Shown here: piece by piece, positions 57,685 to 64,000 of the stretch | How positions within the stretch are numbered: position 1 is the first letter of the stretch | How the letters are laid out: each line of letters opens with the position of its first letter | Assembly (NCBI RefSeq): GCF_002813775.1 | Contig: NZ_CP020372.1 | Coordinates: 62,001 to 126,000 of the forward strand | DNA length: 64,000 nucleotides | Direction of reading: 5' to 3' | DNA from: Candidatus Thiodictyon syntrophicum | Lineage (GTDB): Bacteria > Pseudomonadota > Gammaproteobacteria > Chromatiales > Chromatiaceae | Translations under genes and position numbers: made by a program | The notes under the pieces: model-generated | Databases searched by the model: none | Told to the model about the DNA's origin: nothing | Seen by the model: the letters and a program-made list of their open reading frames with translations, nothing else

Positions 57685-58638
57685 ATGAATAATCCCTCTC
57701 TTGGGTGTGCGTTGCGGGTGCCCCTCGGCCGCGCTGCGCTGCTGCTGTGTCTTGGCGGCGCCGCGACCGTCGCGGCCCGGACGCTGGAGGTGGGGCCTGA
57801 CAAGCCATTCCAACTGCCCTCCGCGGCGGCGGCGCAGGCGCAGGACGGTGACCTGATCCGGATCGCGCCGGGCCGGTATGTCGACTGCGCGGTGTGGAAG
57901 GCGAATAACCTGGTCATCACGGGGACTGGGCGGGCGCAGGATACGGTGATCGCCGACCAGTCCTGCGGCGGCAAAGGGCTGTTCCTCACGGATGGCGCCG
58001 GTATCACGGTGCGTAACCTGACCCTGACCGGCGCCCGCGTGCCGAACAGGAATGGGGCTGGTATCCGAATGCAGGCCGACAATCTCACCGTCGAGGGGGT
58101 ACGCTTCATCGACAATGAGAACGGGATCCTGGTCAATACGGATGTGCACGGCTGGCTGATCGTGCGCGACAGCGAATTCGTACTCAACGGCGTCTGCTCG
58201 CCGTGCGGGCATGGGATCTATGCCGGCCCCATTGACCTGGTGCGTGTCGAGCGCTCCCGGTTCTTCCACACGCGCGAGGCACACCATATCAAGTCGCGCG
58301 CGCTGCGCACCGAGGTGATCGACAGCGACCTTCAGGACGGACCCGATGGTACCTCGAGCTACCAGATCGAGGCGCCCAACGGCGGGGCGGTGGTGGTGCG
58401 CGGCTGTATCATCGAGAAAGGTCCGAAGAGTGAGAACCACACCGGTGCGATCGTCATCGGCAAGGAGGGCGTGAAGCATCCGACGCCCGAGATCCTGGTC
58501 GAGAACAACCGCTTTCGGGTCGATGGGGACTACCATTCGTTTCTGGTCGTCAACGAGTCCGTGACTGGCGCCGTGCTCAAGGGAAACCGCCTCTCGGGTT
58601 CGGCCAAAGCGCTGCTTGGCAATGGGGAGGTCCGCTGA
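57685..58638 (+). CDS. Secreted right-handed beta-helix protein
   Basis: A 317-residue protein with a signal peptide (residues 1-31) and a parallel beta-helix: successive turns such as GITVRNLTLTGARV, NLTVEGVRFIDNENGILV, WLIVRDSEFVLNG and LVRVERSRFFHTREAHHI. Pectate-lyase-like or NosD-like folds of this kind bind or cut carbohydrates. Four Cys in two pairs (CAVW, SCGG, CSPCGH) may form disulphides. The start at 57685 fits the signal peptide. Specific function unknown. Confidence 0.82.
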   Translation: MNNPSLGCALRVPLGRAALLLCLGGAATVAARTLEVGPDKPFQLPSAAAAQAQDGDLIRIAPGRYVDCAVWKANNLVITGTGRAQDTVIADQSCGGKGLFLTDGAGITVRNLTLTGARVPNRNGAGIRMQADNLTVEGVRFIDNENGILVNTDVHGWLIVRDSEFVLNGVCSPCGHGIYAGPIDLVRVERSRFFHTREAHHIKSRALRTEVIDSDLQDGPDGTSSYQIEAPNGGAVVVRGCIIEKGPKSENHTGAIVIGKEGVKHPTPEILVENNRFRVDGDYHSFLVVNESVTGAVLKGNRLSGSAKALLGNGEVR

Positions 58639-58660
58639 ACTGGACGCGTGCGGGAGTGGG

Positions 58661-58770
58661 TTGTCGTTGTCGTTGTCGTTGTCGTAATCGAGGTTGTCGT
58701 AGCGCCCCGGATTCTCTCGCACGCCAGATTGCCTCGCTTGTCCGATTACGGCAACGACAACGACAACGAT
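58661..58770. repeat. Palindrome family E, copy 3 (long version)
   Basis: Left arm TTGTCGTTGTCGTTGTCGTT plus GTCGTAATCG, right arm CGATTACGGCAACGACAACG plus ACAACG, with a 50-base spacer. It separates the beta-helix gene from the Wadjet operon. Confidence 0.87.
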
Positions 58771-58855
58771 GGCGGCCGTGTTCAACTTTTTCCTGACTCG
58801 TTACTAAGAGGTTGCGGTCCAGTATGATGGGGTCGGCAACGCACTTGAGACATCC

Positions 58856-60304
58856 ATGGACTTCGACACCCTCGACACCCTGCGCACCCACCACCCCGGC
58901 TGGCGGCTGTTGCGCTCTGACCATGCCGCGCTGGTGGCGAGCTTTCTGGCGCGTGTGTTCATCGCGCCGAACGTGCGGGTGATGGCGGCCGCCGACCTGG
59001 CCGAGGCGCTCGAGGACGCGCTGTATGACTTGCGCGAGCGCCTGGGCGCGGACGCCTTCCCGAAGTCCGCGCTCAGCTACCTGAATGATTGGGCCAGTCC
59101 GGACAAGGGCTGGCTGCGCAAGTTCTACGCCCAGGGCTCGGACGAGCCGCAATTCGACCTGACACCGGCGACCGAGAAGGCCATCGCCTGGCTTGGCACC
59201 CTGACCGAACGCGCCTTTGTCGGCACCGAGTCGCGCCTGTTGACGCTGTTCGCCTTACTCAAGCAGATGTCCGAGGGGAGCGAATCGGACCCGGCCAGGC
59301 GCATCGCCGACCTGCAGCAGCGACGCGACGCGCTCGACGCCGAAATCGCCCGGGTCGCGGCGGGCGATCTGCCGCTCTTGGACGACACCGCGATCAAGGA
59401 TCGCTTCCAGCAGTTCACCCAACTGGCCCGTGACCTGCTGAGTGACTTTCGTGAGGTGGAATACAACTTCCGCCTGCTGGATCGGCGGGTGCGTGAGCGG
59501 ATTGCGCTCTGGGAGGGAGCCAAGGGGGCGCTGCTGGAGGAGATCATGGGTGAGCGCGATGCGATCGCCGACTCCGACCAGGGGCGCAGCTTCCGCGCCT
59601 TCTGGGACTTTCTGATGTCCAGCAGCCGGCAGGAGGAGTTGACCGACCTGTTGGCGCGGGTCCTGGACCTGCCGCCGGTGGCCCAATTGAAGCCGGACCC
59701 GCGCACCAGGCGCGTCCACTACGATTGGCTGGAGGCGGGCGAGCATACCCAACGCACCGTGGCGCAGCTCTCGCAGCAACTACGGCGCTTTCTGGACGAT
59801 CAGGCGTGGCTTGAGAACCGCCGCATCATGGACATCCTGCACGGCATCGAGGCCAAGGCCCTGGCATTGCGCGACACCCCGCCCCCAGGCGAGTTGGTGA
59901 GTATCGCGGAATCCGCCGCCACGGTCGAATTGCCCCTGGAGCGGCCCCTGTTCACTCCCGCCCGGCGGCCGCTGATCGCGGATATCGTCCTGGAGGCGGG
60001 CGATTCCGATTGCGATGCGGCCGGGCTTTACGACCAAATCGTCGTCGACCGCGCCCGGCTTGCCCGCCATATCCGCCACGCCTTGCAGGATCGCGCGCAA
60101 GTCACGCTGCGCGAACTGACGCGGACTCAACCCTTGCAGCAGGGCCTGGCGGAATTGGTCGCCTATCTGCAGTTGGGCAGTGAGTCATTCAAGATCGCGG
60201 TCGATGAGGACACCCAGGAACTGATCGTCTGGCAGGCCGTAACGAGCGGCGGCGAACCGATTGAACGGCGCGCCCGGTTGCCGCGCGTCATCTTTGTGAG
60301 GTGA
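58856..60304 (+). CDS. jetA: Wadjet defence protein JetA (DUF3375)
   Basis: A 482-residue DUF3375 protein, the MukF/kleisin-like subunit of the Wadjet anti-plasmid system. Starts MDFDTLDTLRTHHPGWRLL, with the family-typical helical N-terminal winged-helix region and coiled coils (residues 140-240). It joins the SMC-like JetC and binds JetB. First gene of the jetABC operon; four bases to jetB. Confidence 0.9.
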   Translation: MDFDTLDTLRTHHPGWRLLRSDHAALVASFLARVFIAPNVRVMAAADLAEALEDALYDLRERLGADAFPKSALSYLNDWASPDKGWLRKFYAQGSDEPQFDLTPATEKAIAWLGTLTERAFVGTESRLLTLFALLKQMSEGSESDPARRIADLQQRRDALDAEIARVAAGDLPLLDDTAIKDRFQQFTQLARDLLSDFREVEYNFRLLDRRVRERIALWEGAKGALLEEIMGERDAIADSDQGRSFRAFWDFLMSSSRQEELTDLLARVLDLPPVAQLKPDPRTRRVHYDWLEAGEHTQRTVAQLSQQLRRFLDDQAWLENRRIMDILHGIEAKALALRDTPPPGELVSIAESAATVELPLERPLFTPARRPLIADIVLEAGDSDCDAAGLYDQIVVDRARLARHIRHALQDRAQVTLRELTRTQPLQQGLAELVAYLQLGSESFKIAVDEDTQELIVWQAVTSGGEPIERRARLPRVIFVR

Positions 60305-60308
60305 GGCG

Positions 60309-60947
60309 ATGGAAGAACCAACCCCGGTCGGTGCCGGCGCGGACCTGTCGGCGCTCGCGATCACCCTACTCAAGGGGGTGATCTACCGTGAGGGTGATGA
60401 GCGCCTGTGGGGCGGCCTGCTCAACCTGCAGGCCCGGGTGCGCGACTATGTTGCGATCCTGGGCCTGGAACTGGTGCTGGACGAGGCCGAGGGCTATGCC
60501 TTCCTGAAGAGCCGCCCCGAGACGGCCGAGGACGAGGCCGCGGTGAAACTGCCCCGCCTGGTCGCGCGGCGGCCCCTGTCATTCCCAGTCAGTCTGCTGC
60601 TGGCCCTGCTGCGCAAGAAGCTGGCCGAGTCCGATGCCGGTGGAGGCGATACCAGGCTGGTGCTGGCGCGCGAGGACATCGTCGAACTGGTGCGGGTGTT
60701 CCTGCCCGACAGCAGCAACGAGGCCAGGCTCATCGACCAGATCGATACGCACCTGAACAAGATCATCGAACTGGGATTCGTGCGCCGCCTGAAGGCGACC
60801 GGCGGCCCGTCCGGCTTCGAGGTGCGGCGCATCCTCAAGGCCTTTGTCGATGCCCAATGGCTGGCCGACTTCGACGCGCGGCTGGCCGCCTATCAGGCCC
60901 AGCTCGCGGGGGCGGCGGACGCCGCGGGCGCTACCGATGATGAATGA
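60309..60947 (+). CDS. jetB: Wadjet defence protein JetB (DUF4194)
   Basis: A 212-residue DUF4194 protein, MukE-like winged-helix subunit. Pattern [40 protein letters not shown] and the tandem winged-helix C-terminal half. Its last codons overlap the start of jetC. Confidence 0.9.
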   Translation: MEEPTPVGAGADLSALAITLLKGVIYREGDERLWGGLLNLQARVRDYVAILGLELVLDEAEGYAFLKSRPETAEDEAAVKLPRLVARRPLSFPVSLLLALLRKKLAESDAGGGDTRLVLAREDIVELVRVFLPDSSNEARLIDQIDTHLNKIIELGFVRRLKATGGPSGFEVRRILKAFVDAQWLADFDARLAAYQAQLAGAADAAGATDDE

Positions 60948-63900
60948 GCCCTTGACCCTGGACCTGGATTTCGTCGCTGACGATACCCTGGCGGGTTTTC
61001 GCCTCCAGCGGCTCGAGGTCTTCAACTGGGGCACCTTCGATGAACGCCTGTGGACCCTGCACCTCGACGGCAAGAACTGCCTGCTGACCGGTGATATCGG
61101 CTCCGGTAAGTCGACCCTGGTGGACGCCATCACCACCCTGCTGGTGCCGGTGCAGCGCATCGCCTTCAACAAGGCCGCCGGGGCGGACAGCAAGGAGCGA
61201 ACCCTGCGCTCCTATGTGCTTGGGCATTACAAGTCGGAGCGCAACGAGGTGACGGGAACTGCCAAGCCGGTGGCGTTGCGCGATCACAACAGCTATTCGG
61301 TCATTCTGGGTGTCTTCCACAATGCGGGCTATGACCAGACGGTGACGCTCGCGCAGGTGTTCTGGATGAAGGAGGCGCAGGGTCAGCCGGCGCGCTTCTT
61401 CGTCGGGGCGGAGCGCGACCTGTCGATTGCCACGGATTTTACGCGGTTCGGGACCGACATCGCCCAATTGCGTAAGAAGCTGCGCCGCCTGGGCGCCGAG
61501 ATCGAGGACAGTTTTCCCGCGTACGGTGCCTGGTTCAGGCGCCGTTTCGGCATCGACAACGAACAGGCCCTGGACCTCTTTCTCCAAACCGTCTCGATGA
61601 AGTCGGTCGGCAACCTCACCGACTTCGTGCGCAGTCACATGCTGGAGCCCTTCGACGTGGGCCCCCGCATCGCGGCCCTGATCACCCACTTCGACGACCT
61701 CAACCGGGCGCACGAGGCGGTGCTCAAGGCCAAGCATCAGGTGGAACTGCTCACCCCCCTGGTCGCCGATTGCGACCGCCACCGCGTACAGGCGGCCGAA
61801 CTCGAAGACCTGCGTTCCTGTCGCGAGGCCCTGCGACCCTATTTCGCCGAATTGAAACTCGAGCTCTTGGACCGACGGCTGCAACTGCTGGCCGAGGATC
61901 AGGCGCGCCTCACGGCGCAGCGGACGCGGCGCGCCGAGCAACGCGATCAGGAGCGTGCCGAACTGGATCGGCTCAAGGGTGCGGTCGCGGACAACGGCGG
62001 CGAGCGCCTGGAGCAGTTGGCCATCCAGTGCCGGGACCAGGAACGCGAGCGTGACCGCCGCCGACAACGTGCCCAGCGCCATGCTGAACTGCTCGCGGCC
62101 ATCGGTGAGTCAGCGACCGTCGATGAGGCCGCCTTCGCGACCCAGCGGCATCGATTGGCGCAACGGCGCGAGGATCTCAGCCGGCAGGAAGACGACCTGC
62201 AGAACCAACTCACCGAATGGGGCGTATCGCTGCGCGAGGGCCGCCGCGAGCACCAGACGCTCATTGATGAGATTGCCAGCCTCAAGGCCCGGCAGAGCAA
62301 TATCCCGTCGTCGCAGGTGGCGATGCGCTCGGCCATCTGCACTGCACTGGGGCTCGACGCGCAGGCCATGCCCTTTGCCGGTGAACTGCTCCAGGTGCGC
62401 GAGGAGGCGCGCGACTGGGAAGGCACCATCGAACGGGTTCTGCACAACTTCGCCCTGTCGCTCCTGGTGCCGGATGCGCAGTATCCGCAGGTCGCCGACT
62501 GGGTGGATCGCACCCATCTGGCCGGGCGTCTGGTGTATTTTCGGGTGCGTCCCGGCAGAGGCGCCGACGGCCAGTCATTGCACCGCGATTCACTGGTCCG
62601 TCAACTCGCCATTCGCACGGATTCGGCCTTCTATGACTGGCTGGAGCCGGAACTCGCGCGGCGCTTCGACTATGCCTGTTGCGCCACCCCGGAACAGTTT
62701 CGCCGCGAGACCCGCGCCCTGACCCGCAGCGGTCAGGTCAAGACGCCGGGGGAGCGACACGAGAAGGACGATCGCCACCGGCTCGATGACCGGGGCCGCT
62801 ATGTGCTGGGTTGGAGCAACGCGGCCAAGATCGCGGCACTTCAGGTGCAGCAGCAGGCGCTCGAGACCCGGCTCGGCGGGATCGGGGCCTCCATTGCCAA
62901 GGCGCAGGCCGAACAGGCGCAGTTGCGGCGGCTGCTCGAGACCCTGGCGGCCCTGCATGAATTCGACACCTTTCGTGATCTCGACTGGCCGAGTTGCGCG
63001 ACGACCATCGCGCGTCTGCAAGACGAGCGGGCGCGCCTGGAGGCCGCCAGCGACCTCCTGCGCGAACTCGCGTCCCAGCTTGCCGCGGCCCAGGCGGCCT
63101 TGAATGCGAGCGAGGCCGCCTTGTCGGCCCTGGACAAAGAACTGGGCAGTGTGGAGACCCGCCAAGAGACCGCCGCCGCGCTGCGTTTACAGACCGCCGC
63201 ACTGGCCGTCGGGATTGACGAGGCGCTGCGTCTGCGGCTGGCGGGACTGCGGGCGCAGGTGTTGGGCGAGCACCAGCTTGCCATTGAGTCGTGCGACAAC
63301 CGTGAGCGTGACCTGCGTGACGGCCTGCAGCAGCGCATGGATACCGAGGCCCGCGCGCTCTCCCGGTTGGCCGAGCGGATCATCAAGGCGATGTCCGCCT
63401 TCAAGGACGCCTACCGGCTTGAGACCGCGGAATTTGACGCTAGCCTGGAGGCCGCATTCGAGTATCGCAAGCTCCTGGATCAGTTGGGCCGGGACGATCT
63501 GCCGCGTTTCGAGGAACGCTTCAAGGAGCTCCTGAACGTCAATACGATCAATGAAATCGCTAACTTCAACGCGCAGCTCGCCCGCGAGCGCGAGACTATC
63601 CGCGAACGCCTGGCCCGCATCAATGAGTCGCTCACCCAGATCGACTACAACCCGGGGCGCTTCATCGTGCTGGAATCCCAGATCAGCCCCGATACCGAGA
63701 TCCGGGACTTTCGGGACGACCTGCGCGCCTGCACCGAAGGGGCACTGACCGGCTCCGAGGACGCGCAGTATTCGGAGGCCAAATTCCTCCAGGTCAAGGC
63801 CATCATCGACCGCTTCCGCGGACGCGAGGGCACCTCGGAACAGGATCGGCGCTGGACCGCCAAGGTAACCGATGTGCGCAACTGGTTCCTGTTCGCCGCC

Positions 63901-64000
63901 AGCGAGCGGTGGCGCGAGGACGGGGCCGAGCATGAGCACTATTCGGACTCCGGCGGCAAGTCCGGCGGCCAGAAGGAAAAGCTCGCCTATACCATCCTGG
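60937..64000 (+). CDS. jetC: Wadjet defence protein JetC, SMC-like ATPase (partial)
   Basis: At least 1021 residues, running off the end of the window. N-terminal ATPase half with [19 protein letters not shown] and Walker [10 protein letters not shown] (residues 52-60), a long coiled coil with a hinge region around residues 450-600, and a second coiled-coil half. The last visible residues contain the ABC signature [17 protein letters not shown]; Walker B must lie beyond. JetC extrudes DNA loops on small circular DNA so that the JetD nuclease can cut it. ATG at 60937 (MMNEPLTL) overlaps jetB by 11 bases. Confidence 0.93.
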   Translation, partial: MMNEPLTLDLDFVADDTLAGFRLQRLEVFNWGTFDERLWTLHLDGKNCLLTGDIGSGKSTLVDAITTLLVPVQRIAFNKAAGADSKERTLRSYVLGHYKSERNEVTGTAKPVALRDHNSYSVILGVFHNAGYDQTVTLAQVFWMKEAQGQPARFFVGAERDLSIATDFTRFGTDIAQLRKKLRRLGAEIEDSFPAYGAWFRRRFGIDNEQALDLFLQTVSMKSVGNLTDFVRSHMLEPFDVGPRIAALITHFDDLNRAHEAVLKAKHQVELLTPLVADCDRHRVQAAELEDLRSCREALRPYFAELKLELLDRRLQLLAEDQARLTAQRTRRAEQRDQERAELDRLKGAVADNGGERLEQLAIQCRDQERERDRRRQRAQRHAELLAAIGESATVDEAAFATQRHRLAQRREDLSRQEDDLQNQLTEWGVSLREGRREHQTLIDEIASLKARQSNIPSSQVAMRSAICTALGLDAQAMPFAGELLQVREEARDWEGTIERVLHNFALSLLVPDAQYPQVADWVDRTHLAGRLVYFRVRPGRGADGQSLHRDSLVRQLAIRTDSAFYDWLEPELARRFDYACCATPEQFRRETRALTRSGQVKTPGERHEKDDRHRLDDRGRYVLGWSNAAKIAALQVQQQALETRLGGIGASIAKAQAEQAQLRRLLETLAALHEFDTFRDLDWPSCATTIARLQDERARLEAASDLLRELASQLAAAQAALNASEAALSALDKELGSVETRQETAAALRLQTAALAVGIDEALRLRLAGLRAQVLGEHQLAIESCDNRERDLRDGLQQRMDTEARALSRLAERIIKAMSAFKDAYRLETAEFDASLEAAFEYRKLLDQLGRDDLPRFEERFKELLNVNTINEIANFNAQLARERETIRERLARINESLTQIDYNPGRFIVLESQISPDTEIRDFRDDLRACTEGALTGSEDAQYSEAKFLQVKAIIDRFRGREGTSEQDRRWTAKVTDVRNWFLFAASERWREDGAEHEHYSDSGGKSGGQKEKLAYTIL

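Overview
This 64 kb, GC-rich window comes from a purple sulfur bacterium, most likely a member of the Chromatiaceae (Gammaproteobacteria). The evidence is a bacteriochlorophyll/reaction-centre gene cluster in the usual purple-bacterial order (bchFNBHLM-lhaA-puhABC-puhE, then bchE, hemN, bchJ) with a divergent ppsR regulator, only the anaerobic ring-E cyclase bchE, and housekeeping genes of gammaproteobacterial type (cti, hdeD). The species assignment is inference.

Layout. 0.2-11.3 kb holds envelope and stress genes: HdeD, fatty acid cis/trans isomerase, a P3A proton-pumping ATPase, a truncated second hdeD, then a PpkA-type von Willebrand protein coupled to a TagT-like ABC ATPase. 11.7-26.8 kb is a chromosomal integron. 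The integrase intI (25457-26830, +) points away from about ten attC sites, most of them 96-97 bp long. Cassette genes run on the minus strand. They include a DarT/NADAR ADP-ribosylation toxin-antitoxin pair, a DUF433/DUF5615 pair, a PEP-CTERM-tailed protein, a lipoprotein and several small unknowns. Mobile elements have settled in the attC sites: two decayed group II introns sit just after GTTA of the attC core, an IS110 element splits one attC, and an IS91-like transposase plus tyrosine recombinase fills the whole space between two attC sites. 26.9-28.7 kb is a graveyard of toxin-antitoxin genes, several of them truncated.

28.9-48.1 kb is the photosynthesis cluster. Almost all genes are on the minus strand with overlapping or near-contiguous ends. 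A sigma70-type promoter with an overlapping PpsR-like palindrome lies between bchF and ppsR. Together the genes take protoporphyrin to bacteriochlorophyllide (bchH, bchM, bchE, bchJ, the bchLNB dark reductase, bchF) and build the reaction-centre H subunit and its assembly factors. 48.2-58.6 kb is a mixed region: a Uma2-type nuclease, an ion channel, a patatin lipoprotein, PPK2, a SulP transporter, HlyD/DUF3302 membrane proteins, a beta-helix protein and several remnants. 58.9-64.0 kb is the start of a Wadjet (JetABC...) anti-plasmid defence operon; jetC runs off the window and jetD is not visible.

Several families of intergenic palindromes (called A to G here) are scattered through the window. 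They have truncated a toxin gene and are the likely source of extra sequence inside bchL and bchB. No tRNA, rRNA or CRISPR array was seen.
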